A DNA stretch of 64,000 nt from NCBI RefSeq assembly GCF_015706575.1, contig NW_024037072.1, positions 27,839,162-27,903,161 of the forward strand. Direction: 5' to 3'. The position numbers and the translations under genes are program-made. Every line of letters starts with the position of its first letter. The stretch's first letter is position 1. Under the pieces are notes generated by a model. That model worked only from the letters and a program-made list of their open reading frames with translations, did no database searches and was not told where the DNA came from. This document shows positions 42,691 through 55,115 of the stretch, piece by piece. The stretch is from Patiria miniata (lineage: Eukaryota; Echinodermata; Asteroidea; Valvatida; Asterinidae).

Positions 42691-43235
42691 TATAGGTTTT
42701 CCCGGCCAATTTCCTAAAATGTTCATTCACTTCTGAAAATCGTTCTTTCATTTTCGTCTGAATTTGAATGCACGTCTTAAATCCCATTTCAATTCAACGA
42801 AAGTTCAATCGTTTTCATTGTCCGTGCATTCGGTTTTGAGAAACAGACGGCCAATTACGTTACCTGTGCATTCATTTACGCAAGCATACCTTTTCTCGCA
42901 GAGTTCTGGCATACAATTTCGTGAACGTACAGTCAAAAGTACATTTTTCTCATTCAAAATAGCAGATTGCATCAGATAACATTAAACTAAAAGTGAAATA
43001 GAATGGCCAATGTTTGAAATCGTCCTCTAAAAGCGAAAAAAGTCTTGTAAACAAATCTGAATGAGCATAAATATGTGCTGCTCAATCACTTAATTGATTG
43101 AACTGAAATGGAATCGAATGCTCTGGTAGCGAAAATGAAATGCGTGTTCAGAGCCATTCTCGAATTCAGACGAAAGGAATGACCGATTTTCAGAAGTGAA
43201 TGAACATTTTAGGAAATTGGCCGGGAAAACCTATA
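42691..43235. mobile_element. ~545-bp MITE with long TIRs (TATAGGTTTTCCCGGCCAAT)
   Basis: The left end TATAGGTTTTCCCGGCCAAT and right end ATTGGCCGGGAAAACCTATA are exact inverses, and pairing continues through AAAATGTTCATTCACTTCTG, about 50 bp or more. Single end-like pieces also occur at 42350-42372 and 43740-43775, so the family hit this interval more than once. Confidence 0.85.
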
Positions 43236-44232
43236 CATCTATGGATTCCTTTAATTGTTTGAAAAAAATCATCCCATCCAACACAATCAACGAAAGGAAC
43301 ATCCAGTAATGACGCTGGTGAAATTGCCAATTGCTCAGTTTCAAAACTAACATTGGCTCAACTCTCGCTAGTCTGTTAATTTTGAAGATTTCTTAACAAA
43401 TCCTAACGCCACTCCTTTATTTCTTACAACGACAAGTGAATTATGAAATAAGTGACATTGCTAATAATTTGTTGATATTGTGAAGATTAATAAATAAACC
43501 TTCAATCTTGAACCTTGAAACCTTAACATGCTTTTGAATAATTGTTAAAATCACTTCTTTTACACTATTTAGGGTCATGAAAAAGTAGCATTTGGAAGAT
43601 TACATTTTGATAAATAGCGGCTCGCAAAGGTCACCAGAGGTCAGATTTGAAATGCCTCCATGTCTGAAAAGTGTTGTTATGGCATGTATAGTTTCATGCT
43701 TTAGACGTTTCTTTTCAAAAGGCATTTTTTTTTATAACTACAGGTTTCCCGGACAATTTTGGAAAATGTGAAGCAGAACATGATCTCGTAACAGAAGCAT
43801 TCGTTTTCGTGCGAAATAGAATGAACATTAAAATTCCCTGTTTCTATACAACAAATGATAATTCTATTTCCATGAAGATGCATTCAGTCGTAAAAAATAT
43901 CAGGCTACGATTTTCCGAATTTGCACTAAATTTAGTATATTGACATTTCATTTTAGCGCGAAATCAAATTAGGTACATCCGCAATCCTGTATTCCTTTTA
44001 ATTTATCATCAATCCGTATTCGCTAATTTTGCAGCCGATTCCCCGCGCAGTGTTATATAGGCCTATGACTGGTCTTGCATTGAAATTCATTTATGTGTTC
44101 GCAAAAGTAACATATGAGGAATGTTTGATTATATGATTGGATGTTTGAATATTCAGGATGATTGAACTACAGCAAGTCGTGGTGTATCCTTTTGAAACAT
44201 ACGGTACCAACTATTGTAATAATTCCTATATA

Positions 44233-44406
44233 CAGGGGTGTGAGTGACCACTGATAAAAATAGCTGCAAACAGCTGGAAAAGGTGTAAAAAAGCTAAAAC
44301 TTTGGAAATCTCCAATACTTTTGTACACAGCAAATGAGGGAAAAAAGCTGAATTCCAAAACAAAACAAGCTGAAATCAGCTTTAAAGCTGAGATTTCACA
44401 CCCCTG
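44233..44406. mobile_element. 174-bp hAT-like MITE, CAGGGGTGTGA ends
   Basis: CAGGGGTGTGAGTGACC at the left and TTTCACACCCCTG at the right are inverse. The flanks are TATATA-rich on both sides. AGCTG/CAGCT words recur inside. The CAGGGGTG start is typical of hAT-derived MITEs. Confidence 0.8.
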
Positions 44407-45214
44407 TATATAAAAACCTACGCTGAAGACAATCGTTCCCTTTTTTGTTCAGCGTTTGCCACAATCGCATCATATAGCCTAACCAAGCAATCGAACCGAT
44501 AAAATGAGAAAGAACTATTAAGAAATACAGAATGACATTAAAATACAATTAAGACAACGAACCAACAATGAAAAGTCTCAAGATCCCATGTTACGTGCCA
44601 CGTAATGTTCCCTTTACCTTCCCAATAATATGCTTACAGGATTATTTTGATTGATTTTATTTTGGTGAGATTTATATCAGTTTAACATTTTATTTGCCTT
44701 CATTTTTAAGTAGGCCTTTGTGTATAAGAACAAACACATTAATGATCAATTAGGCCTACAATACATTGATTATTTAATTAAATTTATCAAAGATGTATCA
44801 TGATTTGTATAGGCCTGTTAACTTTATTTAAATTGAATGCAAAAATGCGAATTTAAATAAGGCTATAACAAATGAAAGAGAATGTTTAATTCAGCCTGTG
44901 TTACAATTTAAAAAAAATCGATTTCTGCGAATTGGATTGCACATTCGTCATAATCGGCATTGCACCCGTGAAACCGAAAGTCTAATCACGTATTTGTAAT
45001 TCTTTAAATGAAACGTTATGCACATTAATTTATTGAAGGATGCAAAATGAAAATGAATGCTAGTTATTGCGATAATAAACCCAGGATATACCTCGCTCTC
45101 AAAATCAGCGCTAAATTGAATGTATGTTTTACAAATTAAAATGTACATTTTTTCAATATTGTTAATTTTTGAATCATATACCACTTTTTTAATTAACTGT
45201 TTACTTTTTATGTG

Positions 45215-45298
45215 GATTTGATAATTTGTAAAGCGTTTTGAGATTTTATGCAAAACACTATAAGTATTAAGAATAATTTTTTATTATTATTATAATAC
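45215..45298 (+). mobile_element. LINE/SINE 3' tail
   Basis: GTAAAGCGTTTTGAGATTTT, AACACTATAAGTATTAA and TTTATTATTATTAT form a typical CR1/L2 3' tail. The body upstream is not recognisable. Confidence 0.5.
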
Positions 45299-45767
45299 GT
45301 GAAAAGGTAGCATTAAGGAGACACGTTATCGTAGTTTCTTCGCACGATGGGAGACATCGGTCATTAAATGTCACAGCGGAGCCCCCTTTAAAGGCAAAAT
45401 TTTATAGTCGCAATTAGATTACATTTGTTGCTCGTGGTCTAATTAGTGAACATACCGAAATGCGTGGAAAAAGGACAAGGGAATATTGGGTTAGGGCACA
45501 TCGAAGTTTGAAAAATGTCTATAGGAATGTCTCCCAAATGACCCATTTCCCGTATGCACAATTCTGTCCCTATGCCGCTCCACTAGTAGCGAAACGTCTG
45601 TTTGCCCGATGCAAAACGGTTTTCAATCCGTTGATGTTCAATGACGAAATCAGTATTCATTAGTTGGTTAAGTAATATATATTTCGAGGGAGCAAAATAA
45701 TATTTCGAGGGAACGAAATAAAAAAAAACGTCATCATGCCTGTCCCTTTAGGGGCTCCGTACATGTA

Positions 45768-46277
45768 CGACTACTCGTACGCCTCTGTGCAAGTGGACTT
45801 TGGTATTTATTGCTCTATAAATATTTATTTTGTCCATTTTTCTAAAGAAGGGAAAAACCATTCGTGGTTACGCAATTTCACGTTGTTTGTATTGATCCGG
45901 TCGGACAAAGTGATCAGTGGGGAGAGACTGGCTATCCCCACTACATAGTGGCAAGGATAGTGTCGCTAGGCTTTATCCATAGAGACTTGCATTTGTGTTT
46001 GAAGACAAAAACATGTCAAAGAGTTTCAGTATATTTCGGTTAATGACGTTAAACTTATAGTGATGGCAATGGACTTGAATCAACGTCCTCATCGTTGCAG
46101 TGGCGGGGGGGGGGGCTGGGCTGGTACCATCTGTAAATGGACGCGCTGTTCAAAACTGAACTTTGTTTGAAGCCATACAGGAAAATTGGGTACATAAATA
46201 GAACCGGCCTACCAAACAAATACCGTTCAGAATTGAGAATTGGGTCAGGATATTGCGCAATTTTCATGCGTGCTCGG
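45768..46277. other. Spacer of unit B
   Basis: Continues the homology to unit A (11750-12720), lacking the MITE at 11947. No gene. Confidence 0.5.
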
Positions 46278-48095
46278 AATGGTCTCCTACACGGTTCGCA
46301 TGGTGTCAAGCAGTACGTTCCCACCACGACCTGCTCTCATACGCTTGTTTTGGACCCGTGGGCGTCGCCCAACAAAAAATTCTAAGGGGGTGGGGGGGGG
46401 GGGCAAAGCACATTCCCCCCCCCCCAAAAAAAAACCCTGGTATTTTCTCTAGCATATTTTTTAATTTATCATTTTTTCGAGGGTGGGCGGGGTACATTTA
46501 CCCACCCCACTCCCATTGACACCCCTGCAGACGCCCGTTTTGTTATATGTGTATTCAATTAGGCCTACTAGCAAATATGACTTACCTCTTTTTCTTTTCT
46601 TTTTCTTCTATTTTCCCTTTCCTTTTTGTGTGCTTTTCCGGGTGGCAGGACGCCCATGATTGGACCATTAGCATGTTCAAAACTCTAGCACACATATGCA
46701 AATTAGGAATAGTCTGGCTGTGTTTTAAGTCAGTGTTGGGTTTTGTATAAGGTGTCTGGGTGAGATCCAAAAACAAAATTTTCTTCAAAGTTACATTGTT
46801 ACTTATCCATCCAATATGCAGTAGCACATTACATATTATTATGAGCATAATGGACAATTAAAGGGGGATTATTTTTGAGATGGAGTATGTAATAATTCAC
46901 ATTGAACGTTGAAAATAAGTAACACGCGTTGAAAATAACAACACCTATACGATTTAAATCCATTACCTACTGTGAGATAGAGGAAGCAAGTTTCCCACCA
47001 GGGGTTACAATTGGCAACGAGGTGAAAATTAAGTAACCCCTGGGGAAGAGGTTGGGTCTACAATGTCCTCAACAACAGCCTCGTTCCAAGCAGATCAATA
47101 GTTCCCTCTTTGAGGCGTCTCTCAGAGGAACCGTGCTCAGGAGTTTCGATGGAATCACTGCAAGACATTTAGGTTGTCGTACTCTTTTCCCCTTCAATTA
47201 AAATTATCGTAACGATACATTTGGAGAACGATAGTGAGACGAAATGGGCCTTGGTGGATTCCAACCTGTCTATCCCTGGCTAGCTCATCTCACTATAGGC
47301 TACTGTGGCTGCTTGTCGAATGCCGTTCTTTAAAAAAAACTTTAATGTACCATAGTTGTACCCTCGATGGCTGCGTGCCATTTTTTAAAGTCAATATTTC
47401 ATTTCTTTGATGTTAGCCTTTTATATCCATCTTACTTCATTGGAGTGTGACATTTTTATCATATGATTTATGTTATTTTGGCTGGACCAGTATACTTTTG
47501 CTTTGTTTTTATTTTTATGGAATCTATTGTTGTGTTTTTTTATGACGTTTTTATATTGTAACATTATTGCAATGGTGTGGCGTCATTTCTTTTCTCATGA
47601 ATAAACATGATTCGCTATGGGATCGATGCATAGTAGGCCTACTTTTTCAATCTCGATCGTGAAAAAAGCTTGCTTCGTGTATCCTGATTCGATACCGCAA
47701 CAGCAATTAAGTAAAGTATTTAAATTTTGTATGTGATGTTTATTCATTTCTAACGGGTATTACGTGTTTTAAAATAGAAATTTGAGTTGTTACACATCCA
47801 CAGAACGATCATCCCTTTCATAATAAGTAGTAATACCGCATATTGGATGGATAAAGATGGTTCAATATTTTAATATCATACATTACAAAAAAATCGTGTT
47901 TTCGATCTCACGCCGCGACAAACTTGTTCCGTATGTACACCGGACATAGCATACAAAAAAAAAACCAAACCATTCCTTGCCTAATTTGCACGTGCAACAT
48001 TTCTGAACATGCAAATGATCCAGTGCCATGATGACGGAGCAGGTAGTGGGAGCGTACTGCTCAACACCACGGGAACGAGGTTGCCAAACAAGAGT
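46278..48095. mobile_element. 1.8-kb element with ~65-bp TIRs, copy B
   Basis: Duplicate of 12720-14515, with inverse ends GGTGTCAAGCAGTACGTTCC (about 46299) and GGGAGCGTACTGCTCAACAC (about 48047). No coding capacity is recognised. Confidence 0.7.
46358..46656. mobile_element. GGGCGTCGCC-family MITE, copy 3
   Basis: Duplicate of 12801-13083, starting GTGGGCGTCGCCCAA and ending GGCAGGACGCCCAT. The internal G and C runs have changed length. Confidence 0.65.
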
Positions 48096-48214
48096 TCGGA
48101 CTTTTGGGGGCTTATCCTTTACAGTAAGCTATAGATACATAAGATTTGAAGGTTTGCATTGTGAAGATAGCAATACTGAGATACGGGTTAACGGTTTCTG
48201 TGAGGTGACATTGC

Positions 48215-48700
48215 CAGACATCACAATATCCATTTCCACTTCTATGCTGATGACACCAGCTGTACCTGGCCTTTTCACCTGGTGCTGATACCGCCACATC
48301 CTTCAACCAGATGCACGACTGTCTCTGCCACTTCCAGTCATGGATGACTCGCAATTTTCAACGTCTCAAAGTCGAATAAACACAGATTCTCATACTTGAA
48401 TCTCGATTTGATCACTCCAATTTCATCTCACCACATCTTACCATCACCCACCACGAGTTGTCAGTCTCCAACTGATGTGCTCGAAATCTAGGAGTTGTGT
48501 ACGGCCGTCTGTTCAGTATGGATTCACAAATCTCAAGTTTGTGCAGAAGCTAACTTCCACCTGCGCAACATAAGCAGAATCCGCAAGTACTGTGACAGGA
48601 CACAGCAGAAAATGCCATCTGTGCTTTTGTTTCTTAACGTCTGGATTGTTGCAACGCCCTGCTCGTTGGCCAACCTGCTACGTCTATATCACGTTTGCAA
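48215..48700 (+). pseudogene. CR1/L2-type LINE reverse transcriptase relic, copy B, part 1
   Basis: Duplicate of 14650-15130, with FYADDT near 48240 and the same disabling stops and insertion point at about 48700. Confidence 0.8.
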
Positions 48701-49095
48701 CGTGTCCTGAATAATAATATAATATGTAATATAATAACGGAAATTTATACCGCGCCATTATCCACCATAAATGACGCTCATGGCGCAAACAAAAATTATA
48801 ACAAATCAGAAATAACAAAACAATTAAATTTAACTAAACAAGAATATTCTGAGTTGTCTGAAACAAATAGGTCTTTAGGGCAACTTTAAATTCAGAAAGC
48901 GATGAGATGTTGCAAGGGGTAGTTTGTTCCAAAGATGAGGACCTGCGTGAGAAAATGATCGATCACCCCCAGATTTGTGAGTGTGAGGGACAACCAGCAA
49001 AGAAGCATCAGAAGATCTTAATCGCCTGGATGGATTATATGGAGTTAATAGGTCTATGTTGTATTCAGGAGCTGAATCAATGCAGCTCGGGTCGT
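48701..49095 (-). mobile_element. Antisense LINE 3' end inserted in the first LINE, copy B
   Basis: Duplicate of 15131-15527. The minus-strand frame reads YNPSRRLRSS and GDRSFSHAGPHLWNKLPLA, then is cut by a 10-base deletion near 48915 relative to copy A. Confidence 0.8.
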
Positions 49096-49590
49096 TGTGC
49101 AATGTGGAAAATACAACCACATTTTACCTGTTCTGAGAGGACTACATTGGCTTCCGGTATCCAAGAAGATCAGTTTCAAGGTCTGCCTCCTTGTGTTTAA
49201 GATCCTGCATGGTCGTGCTCCTCAGTATCTCCGTGAGGTCTCCCTCAATCAAACTCTGGGTGAGAGACGCAGGCTTGCAAGGCTGGCTATGTTTTACAAG
49301 ATAAATAACCAACAAGCTGCAATTTACATCTCAAAATATTTGTCTTCCAAGAACCATAGCAACCCCACACGAACAGAAAGTTCTCAGGCTTACTGCATTC
49401 CTGACTCAGTTCGAGACTACCACAGGATGTCATTGTCTCATCGCACTGGGAGGAATTGGAATGTCTTGCCACAATCTTTCATCCAGGCACCAACTGACAA
49501 AACATTTCGAGGGGCTTTAACTAAAAAAAATAAGCCTACTCTCACATCACACCCACCACAAGTGATGTAGTCTTCAATTATGAAGTTAGC
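49096..49590 (+). pseudogene. CR1/L2-type LINE relic, copy B, part 2
   Basis: Duplicate of 15528-15990 with HILPVLRGLHWLPVSKKISF. The frame is open for 157 codons (49097-49570), 12 codons longer than in copy A because the A-run near 49529 is one base shorter. Confidence 0.85.
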
Positions 49591-49594
49591 AATC

Positions 49595-49875
49595 AATTGG
49601 AAGAAGAGGTCGGGTTCTCATACTTGCTACAGAACCAAGAACTAGCTAACCAAGAACAACAATCCGCAGATTGCCTTCGCGATCGCCAAGGCAGCACTTG
49701 CCATTTGGAATCTGTCAAACATCAGTATTGGGCATCTTCAAAGGAAAACTGAAGTCTCGTCTACATGTACTTCATAGTCATTTCACTTAGACTTGGGCAC
49801 GACTATTTTTTCTTGTGTTAAGGCGACTTGATTGGCTTTAGTTCCGGATATATAAATCTATATTATTATTGTTAC
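49595..49875 (+). mobile_element. Third LINE 3' end, copy B
   Basis: Duplicate of 16030-16345 with two small deletions (after CATTTGGAAT near 49711, and before TATATAAATC near 49850). Confidence 0.7.
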
Positions 49876-49888
49876 AACCTGATCTAAT

Positions 49889-50054
49889 TAATAGGGCGAC
49901 AGTTTATTAAATTTGCTCTAATAGGGCGACACGCCTTATTATGAAAACCGCAATTTTGACCCATTTTAACAAGGGCTAGGGCTAGGGCTAGGGGTTAGTG
50001 TTACGGTTAGGATTAGGGTACACGGTACACAAGTCTATGGATGTGTCGCCCTAT
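49889..50054. mobile_element. ~165-bp MITE with telomere-like core, copy B
   Basis: Duplicate of 16357-16517 with one extra GGGCTA unit. The same inverse ends AATAGGGCGACA / TGTCGCCCTATT. Confidence 0.75.
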
Positions 50055-52187
50055 TGTGGTTGTAGGGAAACTCAGCGTATCTTTTCGTAATAGATGCTAT
50101 GTACACGTTTTTCATATAGATGAAAGCAATGAAATTGTCCACAACAAAACACACACGAAGAAACAGCATGCAGTCAGTCTTACATATTCAATATCACTTT
50201 TTTAATGTTTTTCTTCATTCTCTTTTTGTGATAGTTTTTCGGGAAAATACAACATAGTTGATGTTATTTCAAAAAGTACAAAGCCCAGAAACTAATGGAA
50301 AAGAATAATAAATAAAGACTTCTAAACAAAAATCAAAGAATTAAACCGTTCATTAAAAGTGGCAGTTTGTGTTAACAACCCTGATTCAACCAAATGTAAT
50401 GACCAAAAAATGAAGGATTTATCGAGTAAATGTACATAATGTAGAGCATAGCCGAAATCTGTGATTCTGATAGATCATATTACCAAAATTATGAGAGGTT
50501 ATTCTCACTTTTTGGGTTTTTTTTTGTTTAAAGCAAATCAAACACTTACCTTATACAGGTAGATCATTGCGTAATTAAATCACACAAAAATATTAATGAT
50601 TAGTATCGGCCAACTTTTTTTTAATAACCTTGCATTTTAAATACAGGATACAACACTTTTAAGAATAAAGATATATTGAAATACATTTGCTGAAAACTTC
50701 ACTTGTCGCAAATTTGGGTTTCAGAGGATCATATTGGCCAGTTATTAATATCCAAAGCTGCACACACCAATCGAATTTCCAGGGTAGTGGCCAATGCCAA
50801 AAGACTGCATGTCAAGCACCTAAAACCTGCATCACATTATCTTAGTCACACGACTATAAAACTAGTAGGCTCTTAAGTCAGTCACTTTCACATTATGTGC
50901 TTCTGTTATTAAAAGGTCTCATATCAAAACCAGTCGCCACAAACACTGTACAGCTATCTCTGATGAGTTCCAATCTCATGTTACAGATAAATAAAAAGTC
51001 AAACTAATCTTGGAAATCAAAGATTCTTTTGTACACTCGCTCTGATTTCCTTTGCTGCGCGCCACAACGTACTTTATAGCCAATGTATATGCTTCACCCA
51101 TTCCGGATATTTTTCGCACGCATATCCGTTAAACGAGTCTGAAAACAAACCGACTACACTTCTCTTTAATTATTGTACACTTACAAACTGTCTGGCAACA
51201 ATACATGCAGATCGGTCAAGGGAGAGGCACTGAAAATCAAGACAGTGTGTATTAAAGATGTTAATTCGTTCTTGAAGATGATTCTGTGTTGGTTTTCTGT
51301 ACAAACCAGAATAGCAAGACACACATGCATTGTTAACGGAATTGTCCACAAGTAAATGATGATGTCTGGAAAACTTGCGTATTTGAGCACCACGGCACAC
51401 ATGCAGATTTGTCCCGGTGTGTGCAGGCTATGCACTTGTCATTTAAGTGGAACTAAACAGCATTTCCAAGATACAGTACAACAAAAATTATTCTGAATGA
51501 CATGTACTTCAAGCAATGTGTTATCTACGTTTTCAATGGTAAACAACGTGCGAATGCAATAACAGTATGCATTTGAATTTTTATAACTAAATGTCGGTAA
51601 TATTGTACAGAAATACTTGATTTCTAAAAGTCATGATGATTTCTGTTTACCTACATGTTCCTGAAACTTCTGAGTTGTACGTTGTTTGAACAAAAAAAAA
51701 TATATGATTAACTAGAGGCTGTGTAAACTGCTATTTGAAAACCCATTTTATAGGGGAAATTAATTATGAACGAATGAACGAATGAACGAATGTGATAAGG
51801 CCTACAGAGAATAGGGTGAAAAATAACACAGGTCAACAAAATAAAGGCTACGTTTATGATGAACCGACTTCTACAGAATATTTGTCACCCAATTATTATT
51901 TTTTTTTTAACATTCCTGCCCTTTCAAAGCTACACACGGCAATTTCACAGTATTATGACATTGTACTGATCACCAGCAGTCTGAGCTGGGCACCAGACCT
52001 CTTTCAAATGCTTTGTTTTTTAGTTATTATATGTTAAACGAGGGCTGGCAATACATACGGGAAATTGTTTTGTTCAATGGCGCTACCAAAATTGTAGAAC
52101 TGCCTCGTAATAATAAGTTACTGAAGAGATACCTAGTAATCCTTGCATTTCATATTCAATTTGAAGGAACACTGGTTCTTTTCATAA
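50055..52187. other. Gene-free spacer of unit B
   Basis: Colinear with unit A and lacking the TTAA element at 50527. An 8-bp GAACGAAT microsatellite is at 51768-51793. No gene. Confidence 0.5.
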
Positions 52188-52785
52188 CGTCGCAGAGCTG
52201 ACAAACCGACGAATAAGCGAAAACCTTGTTTGGAGTAATTCGCGTTTGAAGTTGGACACTTCTCCGGGCGCCGTATTTTACCCTTAATGTTTCGATAACA
52301 AAACTGTTAGTATATATTCTGAATAAAATATGAAACTAAGTATCCACCAGGTCACTTATTTAATCAGAGAAAATGTGCGATTTGATTTTATTTGATCGTA
52401 AACGCATTCGTCAGTTTGTCAAATTACATTTATCTGCAATATCCGGTTGTTCTTCACACTGTTTGTATGCTATTCGTCAGTTTGTCGGATCGCGCGTGCG
52501 CGCACGCGCAATCCGACAAACTGACGAATAACATTCGTTGGTACTTTGAACGCACACCTTACATAAGCTGGTTACCAGCGAAATTTCGTATTCGTCACTA
52601 TGTCAAATTATGGATTTGTTTTTGTGAGTGATTCGCCACAAGGGGGGCTCTGAATCTCAAAATCCAGACAAATATTAAGAATTTTGGCATAAATACTTGA
52701 AAGAGCAACCTTCATAAAGCCTAAAAATAACAAAAAATCAAAATCGGCAAAATGGTCGATTCGCCGGTTTTTCAGCTCTGCGACG
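52188..52785. mobile_element. 598-bp TIR element with ATAA target, unit B only
   Basis: The ends CGTCGCAGAGCTGACAAACC and GGTTTTTCAGCTCTGCGACG are inverse. ATAA flanks both sides (52184-52187, 52786-52789), and unit A has one ATAA at the empty site (about 19168). The motif ATTCGTCAGTTTGTC or variants occurs five times on both strands. A 60-bp palindrome lies near the middle. No protein. A 4-bp duplication occurs in several superfamilies (Chapaev, Sola, Ginger), so I do not assign one. Confidence 0.9.
52471..52530. repeat. 60-bp palindrome with one mismatched pair and no loop
   Basis: TATTCGTCAGTTTGTCGGAT at the left is the exact inverse of ATCCGACAAACTGACGAATA at the right. The centre is CGCGCGTGCG/CGCACGCGCA. 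Only one position breaks the symmetry. Confidence 0.95.
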
Positions 52786-54116
52786 ATAAGTAACAACTTT
52801 ACAAGAGTTACCACTACGACTGGGCATTTTTATTGTTATTTATTACAATTCGAGATTATGGTCAATTTTGTGTGTAGCAAAGCAACAACAAAATGTTTTC
52901 GGCCATCTTGTGATCACACAGGCTAGCAAAATACGGTGCTTATACATCACCTTACTGGAAGACAACAAAATAATTAGCATATTCAATACATCTGTGTCTC
53001 TACCTATAGGTATTACATTTGCAAAACTTGACAAATCTTCAAAACAATAAGCGTCACCGTGTCAGCAATTTTGGGTTTAGTGTCACATAGTGTGTCCCAA
53101 ACGCACACAGACAGAACCGTACAGAAGAACTTCAGTCCTTTATTTGATGCGATTAACTCATTATGCACATGCTATATGCATTGCGTTCATACGCAAAATT
53201 TGAATAATTATGCCTAATTTACAGTCACATTCAGGCCATTTGAAACCACACATAAACCACTAAGTTATGCCTACAATTTGTTGTTCCTTCACCTAAATAA
53301 GTAACTACTATTTTTGTATTCAATTTTTCGGAAGTCATCTAGAAGCTATCCTAATTTTAACCATCTATATATCATTTCTTGTTTCTTTATCTACACCCAT
53401 TCTTTACATATTTAGATACAAACACATGTTTGTATGAAATAGAAAAATGGCTGAGGAAATAGCTGAGAAATTGCGCATATTGCCTGGCCTCCGGGCATAA
53501 TCTGTGTACAAACCATTTCAAATACACTAAACCAATTGGGCAAATATACATTCCACAAACCACACAACGTCTGGGCCAAATGTCACGGAGCTGCTGAGCG
53601 GAAATTATTGCTTTGCAAATTGATGCGCTAAGCAGAAATCAGCTGGGAACCAGTCTGAAGTAGTATACATTGCATGAGATTTGTGGCTGGTAACCTATTC
53701 CTGCTTAGAAATATTGTCTATGCTTAGCAATAGTTTGTGCTTAGCACTTCAGGTCTGAAGTATTGTGGAGTTGGAAATTGGCCAATGCAAGTGATAACAG
53801 TTGCCAAGTTTAATGATTGCTGTTGATGTGACATTTCAAAGAGCTGCCGACATAATTAATACAAATTTGTTGGCTGCCTTTATTTTTATAGTACATTTGA
53901 TCACATTATGCGATCGTGTGTGTATAATAGTTATTATCGGTATGCATCGAACATTCAATAAATTCCAATTACATCACCAACCAATGTAATTCATCATTAT
54001 TAATTTTTTTCAAACCGCATATCACTGTAACACAAGAGAAGTATATTTTATACTTCTCTTGTGTTATTTTAAGTATTTATACAGCAATCATGTATATAAA
54101 GTGTTAAGCCACATAA
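52786..54116. other. Gene-free spacer of unit B
   Basis: Colinear with 19169-20487 of unit A. A short inverted pair TATACTTCTCTTGTG / CACAAGAGAAGTATA occurs at 54031-54064, only in unit B. No gene. Confidence 0.5.
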
Positions 54117-54486
54117 GGCCAAAAAAAAAGTCTCCGGTTTCTGGTATGCGCGCGCGTCGCCGTAGCCATGCGCGTCGGCAAAATGAAAACGGTTTTTTTT
54201 TTTCAATGAAAGATGATGTCTCAAAGCCGCCGAACTCACTGGTTTGACTGGAATCCTGCTGCTGCACAATTTTAACGTGTTTTTAGATGGGGTTATGATC
54301 GAGAATAAGCTTTATGTGGCCTCTCTGGTCTCCCATAATATTTGCACTAAGTTTAGTCGGGCACCATTTGCAGTAATCAGCCGACATTTGAAGCAAAAAA
54401 AAAACAGGTAAAAAAAAAAGCCGCGTTGCCGCACCACTTTTTGGGCAAGCTCCATACCAGAAACCGGAGACTTTTTTTTTTTGGCC
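54117..54486. mobile_element. PIF/Harbinger-like MITE, copy 2, TAA target
   Basis: The ends GGCCAAAAAAAAAGTCTCCG (continuing GTTTCTGGTATG) and the inverse CATACCAGAAACCGGAGACT then T-run and GGCC are about 32 bp long. TAA flanks both sides (54114-54116, 54487-54489). Unit A near 20488 (CTCATAGGGCTAC) is the empty site. The GGCC end with a TAA duplication is typical of PIF/Harbinger MITEs. Confidence 0.9.
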
Positions 54487-54910
54487 TAAGGCTATGTCTG
54501 CCTAAGAAAGTAGAGCCGTGTGGACTACGTCACTGCAGACATTATGCCGGTTAGTTTCCCCGTGTATTACGGGGAACCTCAACACTTTCAAGGCAATGCA
54601 GACCTGCACAATTTGCATTTGTCTTAATTTTATGAAATGGATTTATCAGGGTTACCGCACCATTAAGACACCCAGTTTTTCTTCCAGGTCGCGGGAACCC
54701 TGTTTAAAAGGACTAGTAATTTACAGCAGCCTTCATTCATCTGACGTGTTAAATGTGGGTTTTTTTTAATTGGAACTAGATAAACATGACAAAAACCTTT
54801 TTTCCCCAACAGTCATAAGTGACTAAATCTGTGAGAGAGGTTTTAAAATCCTAATTTTTGTAAAGAAGTATTGCAGTTGACAGGCTACGTACTTGTACAC
54901 ACCACCGTCT
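54487..54910. other. Spacer downstream of Src-like copy B
   Basis: Matches 20490-21160 and then 23395-23451 of unit A, without the 2.2 kb present there. No gene. Confidence 0.5.
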
Positions 54911-55115
54911 TTATTCTACTTTCTCGAGTTCAGGTTCTTCTGCGAAGACGTAGTCTTTCAAGTAGGAATGCAGGAACTCCAATGTGGGTCTAGCAGCGGG
55001 ATCCTTGTCCCAACACTTGAGCATGAGTTCGTACAGGGCGTCTGGGCAATTGGCCATCTTGGGCATGCGATAGCCTTGCAAAACCTGACGCTTAATTACC
55101 TCCTCGTTATTCATA
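54911..55115 (-). CDS. Copy B terminal exon, acceptor one base short
   Basis: Reads [60 protein letters not shown] then stop. With the only available AG (TAAAG before 55115), the codon shared with the previous exon is short by one base, so the frame would be lost. Copy A has the extra G. Confidence 0.8.

Larger units (their letters stand above)
40421..45761. mobile_element. 5.3-kb TIR element with subterminal repeat arrays, unit B only
   Basis: The first 31 bases (from TACGGAGCCCCTAAAGGGAC to GGCATGATGA) are the exact inverse of the last 31 (45731-45761). CATGTA flanks both ends (40415-40420 and 45762-45767), a 6-bp target duplication. Unit A has the uninterrupted site near 11740. Just inside the left end is an array of a ~20-bp unit, and just inside the right end are two units of it in inverse orientation. 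No transposase is seen. The interior includes a LINE endonuclease relic, a TIR MITE and a hAT-like MITE, so it is a large non-autonomous or composite element. A 6-bp duplication is known for Dada-type elements, but that link is only a guess. Confidence 0.9.
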
